From contig NZ_JAICBX010000002.1 in the NCBI RefSeq assembly GCF_019492055.1, positions 124,001 through 188,000 of the forward strand: a stretch of DNA of 64,000 nucleotides, in the 5' to 3' direction. The notes below the pieces were generated by a model. The model was not told where the DNA came from and did no database searches. It saw only the letters and a list, made by a program, of their open reading frames with translations. The position numbers were made by a program, and so were the translations under genes. This DNA comes from Flavimaribacter sediminis (lineage in GTDB: Bacteria > Pseudomonadota > Alphaproteobacteria > Rhizobiales > Rhizobiaceae). Positions 52,617 through 60,719 of this stretch are shown piece by piece. Every line of letters begins with the position of its first letter. Position 1 is the stretch's first letter.

Positions 52617-54727
52617 CCGAGATTATCAGCCGCGTTGACCGGGACGGCGTTGCAGTGCTGGTCTGGGACGACCCGGACCGCCCCGTCAACGTCAAGTCAG
52701 CCAAAGCAATAGCCGCGCTCAGCGACATGATCGACGTCGTTCTCGCCGACGATGTGGTAAAAGGGTATGTCATCGCATCCGGCAAGTCGGACTTCATCGC
52801 CGGCGGCGACATAGAGGAACTGCGCCGTTGCTCGAAGCCGTCGGAGGTCGATGCGCTTCTCAATCCGGTGCGCGCCTTGCTCGCCAGGATCGAAAACGGC
52901 GGAAAGCCGGCCGTCGCAGCGATCAGGGGAAATGCGCTGGGCGGCGGACTGGAACTGGCGCTCGCATGTCACGGACGCGTCGCCGTCGACACCGCAGCCA
53001 CGAAATTCGGTCAGCCCGAAATAACGCTCGGCCTAATGCCTGGAGCCGGCGGCACGCAACGCCTGCCGCGTCTGGTCGGCCTGAAGCAGGCCATGCAGAT
53101 GATATTGACGGGTCGCCCGATATCCGCCTGCGAAGCGCGCGCCTTCGGCCTCGTTGACCAGCTCACCGACGAGGACGGACTGATCGACGCCGCCTGTGCG
53201 CTGATCGCGGACGGCCTCTCCCCGGAGCAGCGGTGGAGCCGGCGCGACTATGAGTTCAATTTCGATCCGCAGTCCGCGGCCGGCAGGCGCCTGTTCGCCA
53301 TGCAGTGGCCAATGACGAAAGCGCGTCTCGGCGAGGCTGACATCGCCCAAGACGCAATCCTCATGGCGCTGCATCACGGGCTGGAACGTCGGCTGGACGC
53401 CGGTCTGCTGATCGAAGCCAGACATTTCGCCCGCGTCGCTTCCTCCGACGCGGCCCACAACACGATCCGCACCGGCTTCATCGGCATGAATGAATTGCGG
53501 CGGATACCTGCAAGACCGGCCGGCTGCGACACACGCAGCTTCGGGCGCACGGCCGTCGTTGGCGCGGGGCTGATGGGATGCGGGATCGCCTACTGCCTCG
53601 CGCAATCCGGTCTGGCCGTCAGGTTGATTGACCGGGACCAGGAAACCGCGACGAAAGGCAAGGAGACCATCCTGCGCATCGCCGAACGGCAGCAAAAGGC
53701 GGGACGCCTGAGCGAAGCCGGGCGAGACGCCATCCTCGCGAAGATCGAGCCCGTCGGACCGGATGCGTCGCTCGCTGACATCCACGCGGTCATCGAAGCC
53801 GTTTTCGAAGACAAGGCGGTGAAATCCGAAGTTCTGCAACGCGTCAGCGCCTCCCTCAAGCCGGGCGCGCTGATTGCGTCCAATACATCGACGCTTCCGA
53901 TCTCCGGATTGGCCGAGCGCCTTGCAAAACCAGACGACTTCCTTGGCCTGCATTTCTTTGCTCCGGTCGAAAGAATTGATCTCGTCGAGGTCGTACGTGG
54001 CGAAAAGACGTCGGACAGGACGCTCGCCGCAGCGCTTGATCTGATCAAGCTGATGCGCAAGCTGCCGGTCGTGGTCGAGGACGGTCCGGGCTTTTTCACA
54101 AGCCGGGTGCTCGGCTCCTATACCGGCGAAGCGCTGACCATGCTTGCGGAAGGCGTGGACCCGGTGCTCGTTGACAATGTCGCACTGGCGTTCGGCATGC
54201 CGCTCGGACCGCTACACATGGCGGACCTGACCGGGATTCCGGTGCTGACGATGATCTTCGACAGCCTGAAGGCGAATGAGAAGAGCATGGTGGGCCTGCG
54301 CGCCGACGAGGCGCTGACAGCGCTGAAAGACCGTGGCCGGATCGGCAAATCAACCGGCGGCATTTACGATCATTCGAAGGACGGAATTACGCGCTGGTCG
54401 GGGCTAGAAGCCGTTTTCCCAGCGAACCAGGCGCCCGTTTCAGCCGAAACCATCCGGATGCGCCTCGCCTGCGCACAGTCGCTGGAAGCCGTCCGCGCCC
54501 TTGAAGCCGGCGTCCTGCGCGCGCCGATCGACGGAGATGTCGCCGCGCGGCTGGGGTGGCGCTATCCGCTGGCGCATGGCGGCGTGTTCGCCTTCATCGA
54601 CACGATGGGCGCAGACCAATTCGTGGCCGCCTCCCGTGATCTGGCCTCCAATTACGGCTCCCGTTTCGATCCACCCGCCCTTCTGGTCGGCATGGCCAAG
54701 CGCGGCGAAACATTTCACAGCTTGTAG
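52613..54727 (+). CDS. Enoyl-CoA hydratase / 3-hydroxyacyl-CoA dehydrogenase fusion (FadJ/FadB type)
   Basis: 704 residues from ATG 52613. The N-terminal crotonase domain has the oxyanion loop IAGGDIEEL, and both catalytic glutamates are present: GGGLELALACHG and FGQPEITLGLMPGAGGTQRL. The linker leads to the NAD domain, GAGLMGCGIAYCLAQSG near residue 320, with catalytic His in LGLHFFAPVERIDLVEVV and the C-terminal helical domain, ending in a second partial repeat. It hydrates enoyl-CoA and oxidises the product for the thiolase encoded upstream. Confidence 0.94.
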   Translation: MTEIISRVDRDGVAVLVWDDPDRPVNVKSAKAIAALSDMIDVVLADDVVKGYVIASGKSDFIAGGDIEELRRCSKPSEVDALLNPVRALLARIENGGKPAVAAIRGNALGGGLELALACHGRVAVDTAATKFGQPEITLGLMPGAGGTQRLPRLVGLKQAMQMILTGRPISACEARAFGLVDQLTDEDGLIDAACALIADGLSPEQRWSRRDYEFNFDPQSAAGRRLFAMQWPMTKARLGEADIAQDAILMALHHGLERRLDAGLLIEARHFARVASSDAAHNTIRTGFIGMNELRRIPARPAGCDTRSFGRTAVVGAGLMGCGIAYCLAQSGLAVRLIDRDQETATKGKETILRIAERQQKAGRLSEAGRDAILAKIEPVGPDASLADIHAVIEAVFEDKAVKSEVLQRVSASLKPGALIASNTSTLPISGLAERLAKPDDFLGLHFFAPVERIDLVEVVRGEKTSDRTLAAALDLIKLMRKLPVVVEDGPGFFTSRVLGSYTGEALTMLAEGVDPVLVDNVALAFGMPLGPLHMADLTGIPVLTMIFDSLKANEKSMVGLRADEALTALKDRGRIGKSTGGIYDHSKDGITRWSGLEAVFPANQAPVSAETIRMRLACAQSLEAVRALEAGVLRAPIDGDVAARLGWRYPLAHGGVFAFIDTMGADQFVAASRDLASNYGSRFDPPALLVGMAKRGETFHSL

Positions 54728-54736
54728 GAGAGCCTC

Positions 54737-55171
54737 ATGTCGATTTCTCTGGCGGAAGCCAATGACGTCCTCCAGTCGGTCTTCTGCGACTGGGTCAAAC
54801 AGATGGAACTACGGGTCACTGACATCAACGGCGACCGTGTGCGCTTTCTGATGCCCGCGGCTGACCAGTTCATGCGTTTCGGCGAAACGCTTTCGGGTCA
54901 GGCGGCGATGGCGATCGCGGACACGGCCATGACGGTTACGCTGGCCAACGCGCTGGGCGGCTTCAAACCAGTCGGAACCGTCGACGTCTCCGTCTCCTTC
55001 ATGCGTCCGATCCCGGCCGGCGACATCGTCTGCGAAGGGTCGATACTCCGCCTCGGCCGGACGATGGGTTTTTGCCAGGCCGTTCTGCGAGCCGCCGGCG
55101 ACGAGCGCGCAGCGATTCAGGTGACAGGGACCTACGCTATTCCGCCCGCGGCCTCAGCCAAAAACGGGTAG
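54737..55171 (+). CDS. PaaI-family hotdog thioesterase
   Basis: 144 residues, single hotdog domain. The segment GQAAMAIADTAMTVTLANALGG carries the helix with the catalytic Asp/Asn-type position, followed by VGTVDVSVSFMRPIPAGDIVCEG. PaaI-like thioesterases release stalled acyl-CoA intermediates and regenerate CoA. It is 9 bp after the fusion gene and is the last gene before an 87-bp AT-rich gap with a new promoter. Confidence 0.87.
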   Translation: MSISLAEANDVLQSVFCDWVKQMELRVTDINGDRVRFLMPAADQFMRFGETLSGQAAMAIADTAMTVTLANALGGFKPVGTVDVSVSFMRPIPAGDIVCEGSILRLGRTMGFCQAVLRAAGDERAAIQVTGTYAIPPAASAKNG

Positions 55172-55198
55172 ATTAAGCTGATCATATCAATTAATTAT

Positions 55199-55226
55199 TT
55201 GACATAGTGTTTAGTGAATATATTAT
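55199..55226 (+). promoter_or_regulatory. Promoter of the luciferase-like/TRAP 4 operon
   Basis: TTGACA and TATTAT at 16-bp spacing, 33 bp before the start codon, with AAGGAGG just upstream of the gene. The spacer holds a TAGTGTTTAGTG direct repeat. The first 20 bases match the flavin-reductase promoter site (47006-47025) in 15 positions. Confidence 0.52.
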
Positions 55227-55258
55227 AAGGTCAATAAATACCAAGGAGGTCACCCAAA

Positions 55259-56314
55259 ATGAATTTCGGCTTGCTCACGCTCATGGATTATCACGCCGGA
55301 ATGCAGGATGAAGCGACCTATCTGAATGATACGCTTTCGCTTTTCGAGCTGGCCGATACGCTTGGCTACAGCACGGCCTGGATTGGCGAGGAGCATTTCT
55401 ATCACTTTGGCGTCTGCCCGAGTCCTCAGATCATGCTTGCGGCGCTCGCCCGCCGCACCTCCAGTATCCGACTTGGAACCGCGATCAGCCTCCTGCCGTT
55501 CGAAAACCCGCTCCGCAAGGCCGAGGATTTTGCGCTGCTGGACGTGATCTCCGGCGGTAGGCTGAATTTCGGCGTCGGCCGGGGCTCGATCCCGAAGCAT
55601 TTCGAAGGGTTCGGAGTGGCCGCGCGTGACAGCCGGGAGCGTTATGAGGAAGCCATCGAAATCATCCGCAGGTCATGGACCGAACGATCGATCGCCCATG
55701 ACGGCGAATACTGGACTGTTCCCGAAATTTCGGTGTCGCCAAAGCCGGCGCAGACTCCGCATCCGCCATTCTGGCGTGGAACAGTCAGCATCGAATCCTT
55801 CATGCATGCGGCCGAATGCGGAGACAACGCCTTCATTATTCCGTGGGTGGCCGCTCCCCTTTCCGAAATGGCCGAACGTTACAAGCGCTACCGGGCTCAC
55901 GCCCACGAGCGTGGCCACCGACATGTCAAAGGCACCGCCGTCTACATGCTCTTTATCGATGAGGACTACGAAACGGCGCTTGCCAAAGGCAAGGAAGAAA
56001 GCCGGCGCTACGCCGAACTCATCACCGAGCATTACGGACGCAATAAGGACAAGACATACGCCACCGGTTCCGCGGCGTTCGAACATGCGCAATACATCAT
56101 GTCGATCACCGACAATCTGGAAGAACGCGCGATCGTCGGCACGCCGGATATGTGCCGCAGAAGGATCCAGGAAATCGATGAGGAGCTGGGCGGCGTCGAC
56201 GAGTTCGCCTTCTACCTGCACGCGGGCGGGCGCAGCACCGATGAGGCGCGCCGGTCCATCCAGCTCTTCGCAAGGGAGGTCATGCCGGCGTTCGAAGCCA
56301 TTCCCGCCGAGTGA
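55259..56314 (+). CDS. Luciferase-like (LLM class) flavin-dependent monooxygenase
   Basis: 351 residues from ATG 55259, AAGGAGGT 11 nt upstream. Bacterial luciferase-type TIM barrel: GYSTAWIGEEHFYHFGVCPSP near residue 40, RLGTAISLLPFENPLRKAE, and GGRLNFGVGRGS. These enzymes use reduced flavin and oxygen for hydroxylation, Baeyer-Villiger or C-S/C-N cleavage chemistry. Reduced FMN could come from the flavin reductase at 47092. It directly precedes TRAP importer 4, so it probably acts on the imported compound before or after CoA activation. Confidence 0.9.
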   Translation: MNFGLLTLMDYHAGMQDEATYLNDTLSLFELADTLGYSTAWIGEEHFYHFGVCPSPQIMLAALARRTSSIRLGTAISLLPFENPLRKAEDFALLDVISGGRLNFGVGRGSIPKHFEGFGVAARDSRERYEEAIEIIRRSWTERSIAHDGEYWTVPEISVSPKPAQTPHPPFWRGTVSIESFMHAAECGDNAFIIPWVAAPLSEMAERYKRYRAHAHERGHRHVKGTAVYMLFIDEDYETALAKGKEESRRYAELITEHYGRNKDKTYATGSAAFEHAQYIMSITDNLEERAIVGTPDMCRRRIQEIDEELGGVDEFAFYLHAGGRSTDEARRSIQLFAREVMPAFEAIPAE

Positions 56315-56372
56315 GGCGGATGGCCGAAACCGGCTTTTTCAACGCATATTCAAGCAATCGGGAGGACTATCA

Positions 56373-57404
56373 ATGAAGCATACCATCGGAAAATATCTGG
56401 CCGGTGCGGCGTCGGCGGCGATCTGGGCCGGACTGACTGTCGGCGGCCACGCAGCCGATACATTGCGTCTGGCGCATTTTCTGCCGCCGCAACATCCGAT
56501 CCACGCGACGGCCGAAAAATGGGGCGCGTCGATTTCCGAGGCGTCCGGCGGAGAACTGACGATCCAGATATTCCCGGCCCAACAACTGGGTTCGGCCTTC
56601 GATCACTACAATCTCGCGCGCGACGGAATTGCCGACATCGCCGCGGTCAATCCCGGCTACCAGCCCGGGCGTTTTCCGATTTCCGGAGCGATCGAGCTGC
56701 CACTCATCCTGTCGAACGCCACCGGCGGCTCGCAGGCCGTCGACGAATGGTATCGCCAGTACGCCGAAACCGACATGCCGGACGTGGTGTTCTGCATGGC
56801 GACCATCCACCAGCCGGCAAGCTTTCACACGGTGAACAAGGCCATCGTCGAGCCGAAGGACGTGGACGGGTTGCGGGTGCGGACCGGCAACGCGACGATC
56901 GCCCAGTTCGTTAAGGAACTCGGCGGAAGCAACATTCAGGGTTCCACCGCCGAAGTGAAGGACATCCTCCAGAAAGGCGTCGCAGACTCAGTCATCTGGC
57001 CCTGGGGCTCGGTCAGCCTTTTCGGGATCGACAATACCGTCAAATACCATCTCGATGTGCCGCTCTCGGTATCTGCGCTCATGTTCGTGATGAACAAACA
57101 GAAATACGAGAGCCTGCCCGAGGCAAGCCGCAAGGTGCTGGATGACCATTGCACGTCGGAATGGGCGCGCCAGATCGCCACGCCATGGGCCAATTTCGAG
57201 GCTGCCGGCGTCGAGAAGCTCGGCGGCATGGAAGGTCACGCCATCAACACGCCGGACGCCGCGCAGCTTGAAGCGTGGAAAGCGGCGGCTGCTCCCGTCG
57301 TCGAGATCTGGGCTGAATCCGTGACCGAAAAGGGCGGCGATCCGGACGAGATCCTCGCCAACCTGAAAAAGTCCGCGGCGAAGTACGACGCAAGCGCTGA
57401 ATAA
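56373..57404 (+). CDS. dctP: TRAP transporter solute-binding protein DctP (importer 4)
   Basis: 343 residues from ATG 56373 after GGGAGGA. Signal peptide MKHTIGKYLAGAASAAIWAG, cut after GHA. RLAHFLPPQHPIHATAEKWG, IFPAQQLGSAFDHYNLARDG and the ligand arginine in VDGLRVRTGN define the family. This sequence resembles the DctP subgroup with 'ADTLRLAHFLPP' openings often linked to aromatic or alicyclic acids, but the ligand is not known. It lies 58 bp after the luciferase-like gene. Confidence 0.92.
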   Translation: MKHTIGKYLAGAASAAIWAGLTVGGHAADTLRLAHFLPPQHPIHATAEKWGASISEASGGELTIQIFPAQQLGSAFDHYNLARDGIADIAAVNPGYQPGRFPISGAIELPLILSNATGGSQAVDEWYRQYAETDMPDVVFCMATIHQPASFHTVNKAIVEPKDVDGLRVRTGNATIAQFVKELGGSNIQGSTAEVKDILQKGVADSVIWPWGSVSLFGIDNTVKYHLDVPLSVSALMFVMNKQKYESLPEASRKVLDDHCTSEWARQIATPWANFEAAGVEKLGGMEGHAINTPDAAQLEAWKAAAAPVVEIWAESVTEKGGDPDEILANLKKSAAKYDASAE

Positions 57405-57415
57405 GTTAAGCTTAG

Positions 57416-57450
57416 GCCTCGCTCCGCGATTCTCGTGTCCGGAGCGAGGC
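57416..57450 (+). promoter_or_regulatory. Stem-loop between dctP4 and dctQ4
   Basis: Perfect 11-bp arms GCCTCGCTCCG and CGGAGCGAGGC with a 13-nt loop, 11 bp after the dctP stop. A second small hairpin (CCGGGA 57470-57475, TCCCGG 57481-57486) lies just before the dctQ ribosome binding site. Confidence 0.58.
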
Positions 57451-57501
57451 TGATTGCAGATCGGCGCGTCCGGGAAACTGTCCCGGCGCCGGAGGGGATA
57501 C

Positions 57502-58017
57502 ATGACAGACAGGCGCACGGACCGGATTGTCGGCATCATCGAGTGGACCGCCGGCGCGTTCGTGCTGGCGATGATGCTCAATACGGTCGTCGCAATCATC
57601 CTGCGCTATTTCTTCGCCACGGCGATCCCCGATTATTACGATATCGGCCGCTTCATGCTCTGCATTCTGGTCCTTTGGGGCATCTCCACGACCAGCTATC
57701 GAGGCGGGCACATCACCATGGACATGTTGTGGACGGTCGCGGCCAAGGGATGGCGCAGAGCCATTGACCTTTTTGCAGGCGTCGTCAGCTTCGCAGCCCT
57801 CGCCGTGCTTTGCCTGTCTCTCCTCGACCAGACGCTGCAGACCCGGCAGGACAACATTCTCACCTACGACACGCGCATGCCGACCTGGCCATTTCTAGCG
57901 ATCGCCTGGCTCGGCACTGTCGCGGCGCTCGTCCTGATCGCCATTCGCGTCTTCAAAGGCCTCCGCTCGCGGTCCGGTCTGGACGATGACACACAGCCCG
58001 GGGCTGAACAGGCATGA
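57502..58017 (+). CDS. dctQ: TRAP transporter small permease DctQ (importer 4)
   Basis: 171 residues from ATG 57502, with GGAGGGG 5 nt upstream. Four hydrophobic segments; the central YYDIGRFMLCILVLWGIST and the YRGGHITMDML loop fit the family, though the usual W-x-E-E motif is replaced by Y-Y-D-I-G. It overlaps dctM by 4 nt. Confidence 0.86.
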   Translation: MTDRRTDRIVGIIEWTAGAFVLAMMLNTVVAIILRYFFATAIPDYYDIGRFMLCILVLWGISTTSYRGGHITMDMLWTVAAKGWRRAIDLFAGVVSFAALAVLCLSLLDQTLQTRQDNILTYDTRMPTWPFLAIAWLGTVAALVLIAIRVFKGLRSRSGLDDDTQPGAEQA

Positions 58018-59303
58018 TGGCCGTCATCGCCTTTGTTGCGCTCGGCTGTCTCATGCTGCTGCGCGTGCCGATCGGCCTGGCAATGGGCATTGTCGGAGCC
58101 GTAGGGGTCGGTCAGATCATCGGCTGGCACGGCGCTTACCGCATGATCGGAACAATCGCCATCCGCACCACCACGGACTACGCATTCGGCATCATCCCGA
58201 TGTTCCTGCTGATGGGCGCGATCGTTTCGCACAGCGGCATCAGCACGGAGCTCTACCGCGCCGCCAACGCTTTCGTCGGACGGTTCCGGGGCGGTCTGGC
58301 GCTTGCGACCATCGGCGCATGCGGCGGATTTTCGGCGATTTCCGGTTCGTCGGTAGCGACCGCCGCCACCTTCTCGTCGGTGGCCTTTCCCGAAATGGTC
58401 CGGAAGAACTATCCGCGCAGCCTCGCAGCCGGCGTCATCGCGGCGGGCGGCACGCTGGGCATTCTCATTCCGCCTTCCACGGTGCTTGCCGTCTACGGCA
58501 TCATCACGCAGCAGGACATCGGCAAACTGTTCATCGCCGGCATCCTGCCGGGCATGCTCGCCATCGCCATGTACATGTTGACCATTTCCGCGATCGGGTT
58601 CCTGAAACCCGGATTTCTGCCTGAAGGCCACCGCGCCGAATGGCGTGAAAAGATCGAGTCGCTCAAGGGCATATGGGCGACGCTCGTCCTGTTCTGCTTC
58701 GTGATCGGCGGCCTTTACGGCGGTCTGTTCACACCCACGGAAGCCGGTGCAACCGGCGCCGCTGGCGCCTTCGTGATCGGATTGCTACGTCGGCGGCTTT
58801 CGCTCTCCGCCATCAGGTCCGCGCTGATCGATACGACCCGCGTCAGCGCCGCGATCTTCACGATCCTGATCGGCGCGCTTCTCTTCGGCTATTTCCTCGC
58901 CCTCACCCAGACGCCGCAGGCGATCACGTCCTTTCTCGCCAATCTCGGCGTCGGCTCCTATGGCGTTTTGATCCTGATCCTCCTCATGTATCTGTGCCTG
59001 GGATGCGTCATGGATTCCATGGCGATGATCGTTCTCACCCTACCGATCGTTTTCCCGATTATTCTCAATCTCGGCTTCGATCCGATCTGGTTCGGCATCG
59101 TGCTGGTCGTCGTCGTGGAACTCGGCATTATCACGCCGCCGATCGGCATCAACCTGTTTGTCATCAAGAGCGTCATGAGCGACGTGCGGCTGAACGACAT
59201 CTACCGGGGCGTAACGCCGTTCATCGTCACCGACATCCTGCGTCTGGCGCTGCTTGTCGCATTTCCCGCGATATCGCTCTTCCTGCCATCGCTCATGCCT
59301 TAG
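58014..59303 (+). CDS. dctM: TRAP transporter large permease DctM (importer 4)
   Basis: 429 residues, polytopic. ACGGFSAISGSSVATAATFS, AAGGTLGILIPPSTVLAVYG and ELGIITPPIGINLFVIKSV are the paired family loops. It completes importer 4 inside the presumed island and is followed 25 bp later by a small gene of unknown function with its own good ribosome binding site. Confidence 0.93.
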   Translation: MMAVIAFVALGCLMLLRVPIGLAMGIVGAVGVGQIIGWHGAYRMIGTIAIRTTTDYAFGIIPMFLLMGAIVSHSGISTELYRAANAFVGRFRGGLALATIGACGGFSAISGSSVATAATFSSVAFPEMVRKNYPRSLAAGVIAAGGTLGILIPPSTVLAVYGIITQQDIGKLFIAGILPGMLAIAMYMLTISAIGFLKPGFLPEGHRAEWREKIESLKGIWATLVLFCFVIGGLYGGLFTPTEAGATGAAGAFVIGLLRRRLSLSAIRSALIDTTRVSAAIFTILIGALLFGYFLALTQTPQAITSFLANLGVGSYGVLILILLMYLCLGCVMDSMAMIVLTLPIVFPIILNLGFDPIWFGIVLVVVVELGIITPPIGINLFVIKSVMSDVRLNDIYRGVTPFIVTDILRLALLVAFPAISLFLPSLMP

Positions 59304-59328
59304 CGAGTCTCCCGAAAGGAGCGCTTCA

Positions 59329-59631
59329 ATGATCGTCGATTATGAGAAATCCCGCGGATTACGCCTGCTCGAAGCCGAAGATACGCGCAATTTCAAGGTG
59401 ACCATTGCAAGTCCTGTTGACCTGCCTCCGGCGGAACGGGGCCTGAAGATCAACGGCATGGAGGCTCTGGTTCCAATCGCTCTTCCCCCTTCGCTGCCGG
59501 GCGCGCCCGAAGATCCCGAATGGCTTGAAGCTTATCAGAACATGGTTGAAAAGGCCGCCGGCCATGGATGGATCGACAGCGCGCGGCAGTCCATCTACGC
59601 TCATGTCGAGATAGCACCGTCGCGCGACTGA
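59329..59631 (+). CDS. Small protein of unknown function
   Basis: 100 residues from ATG 59329, GAAAGGAG 9 nt upstream. I do not recognise the family. It is soluble, has no signal peptide or membrane segment, and is Pro/Glu-rich in the middle (ALPPSLPGAPEDPEWLEAY). It starts MIVDYEKSRGLRLLEAEDTR and ends HVEIAPSRD. It lies tightly between dctM4 and an enoyl-CoA hydratase gene (13 bp), so it is probably a real member of the pathway, perhaps a small subunit or accessory protein. Confidence 0.7.
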   Translation: MIVDYEKSRGLRLLEAEDTRNFKVTIASPVDLPPAERGLKINGMEALVPIALPPSLPGAPEDPEWLEAYQNMVEKAAGHGWIDSARQSIYAHVEIAPSRD

Positions 59632-59644
59632 CGGGGAGAACCCG

Positions 59645-60385
59645 ATGACCCACAAACTCATCCAGCACATATCTGGCGTGGCGGAGATCGTCTTTTCCAA
59701 CCCACCGGCCAACGCCCACGGCATCGGCGATCTGGATGAACTTGCCGCCCTGCTTCAAGAAACCGAGAAAAATCCGGACATCGGAGTCATTGTCCTCCGG
59801 TCAGAGGGTAAAGGCTTTTCTGCTGGCGGAAACATGAAGGAGATGCTGGAGCTCGAGGGCCATCATGGCATCATCGGCCAGGCGAGGAGCGGTTACGCGG
59901 CGAGCCTCGCCATCGCGGAATGCGCCGTCCCGGTCATCGGCGCCGTGCATGGATATTGTATCGGCGTCGGCGTGCTTCTGGCCGCCGTCTGCGACATTGT
60001 CCTCGCAAGCGACGACGCCTCGTTCCTGCTCGCCGAAATCGACTTCGGCGCGACCGCCGGCGCCATACAGGCGATCGGCCTGATGCCTGAGAAACGACTA
60101 CGCAGCGCCATGTACACCGCAGAAAAAGTCATGGCGACGGAACTCGAGCGCTACGGCTCGATCCACTCCATCGTATCCCGGGACGATCTTTCCACGACGG
60201 CGCTTGAATTGGGTGAGACAATTGCCGCGAAGTCGCCTGTCTCCGTGCGCGCCATGAAGGCCTCGATCGACGGCTCGGTGGCCCGCAGCATCCGCGATTA
60301 CTATCGCGCCGAGATCAGCTACACCTACGAACTCAACATGCTGGGTGCCGCCGCGGAGGCTCGCAAAGCGTTTTTCGAAGGGTGA
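59645..60385 (+). CDS. Enoyl-CoA hydratase/isomerase family protein, one catalytic Glu missing
   Basis: 246 residues, crotonase fold: the oxyanion loop FSAGGNMKEM is near residue 60, GYCIGVGVLLAAVCDIVLAS near 103, and FLLAEIDFG near 125. In true hydratases the second motif is G-G-G-x-E; here it is IGVGVLLA, so the first catalytic glutamate (E144 of rat hydratase) is Leu, whereas the second (E164 position) is kept in AEIDFG. This resembles family members that catalyse isomerisation, decarboxylation or ring cleavage instead of hydration. It is the last gene of the island operon. Confidence 0.87.
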   Translation: MTHKLIQHISGVAEIVFSNPPANAHGIGDLDELAALLQETEKNPDIGVIVLRSEGKGFSAGGNMKEMLELEGHHGIIGQARSGYAASLAIAECAVPVIGAVHGYCIGVGVLLAAVCDIVLASDDASFLLAEIDFGATAGAIQAIGLMPEKRLRSAMYTAEKVMATELERYGSIHSIVSRDDLSTTALELGETIAAKSPVSVRAMKASIDGSVARSIRDYYRAEISYTYELNMLGAAAEARKAFFEG

Positions 60386-60391
60386 TGAACG

Positions 60392-60422
60392 AATCACTCG
60401 GCTTCCTGGAATTGCGATTGTC
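60392..60422. repeat. 31-bp sequence repeated at 28799-28829 (copy 2)
   Basis: Identical to copy 1 at 28 of 31 positions and located 6 bp after the enoyl-CoA hydratase stop. It forms the last codons of the truncated IS3 frame, marking the breakpoint of the insertion sequence remnant. Confidence 0.5.
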
Positions 60423-60528
60423 GCTCGAGATACAAATCCAGCGCAGCTTGAGCGGTCGCCACACGCCATTCCTTGACCAATCTCACCGCCTCAAGCTTGA
60501 ACTCTCGGCTGAACCTCCTTCTCTGCAT
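60394..60528 (-). pseudogene. Truncated IS3-family transposase OrfA
   Basis: From ATG 60528 the minus strand encodes MQRRRFSREFKLEAVRLVKE followed by VATAQAALDL, the N-terminal helix-turn-helix start of IS3-group OrfA proteins (about 88-100 residues when intact). After about 31 residues the match ends and unrelated codons lead to a stop at 60394. The sequence upstream to about 60585 (GGTTTCGTGGACACC on the minus strand) resembles an IS3 terminal region. OrfB is absent. A deletion scar of an insertion element at the end of the island operon. Confidence 0.68.
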
Positions 60529-60689
60529 TCATAAACTCCGGTTTCGTCTTCAACACCTTATCTCGGTGTCCACGAAACCGGCAGCAGCTCAATGTCGAAA
60601 AAATCCAATTCGATTAGCTCGGTTGGACAGACCACATCCTCAACAAGAGGCTGAGAGATAATTCCAACTCATTCAAACCAACCAGTTAG

Positions 60690-60719
60690 TTGACAATCCA
60701 TCTTAACCGAAAATACTCT
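60690..60719 (+). promoter_or_regulatory. Promoter of the GMC oxidoreductase gene
   Basis: TTGACA and TACTCT at 18-bp spacing, about 40 bp before ATG 60760. The -35 follows an imperfect inverted repeat (AACCAACCAGTTAGTT, 60676-60691). Confidence 0.42.
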
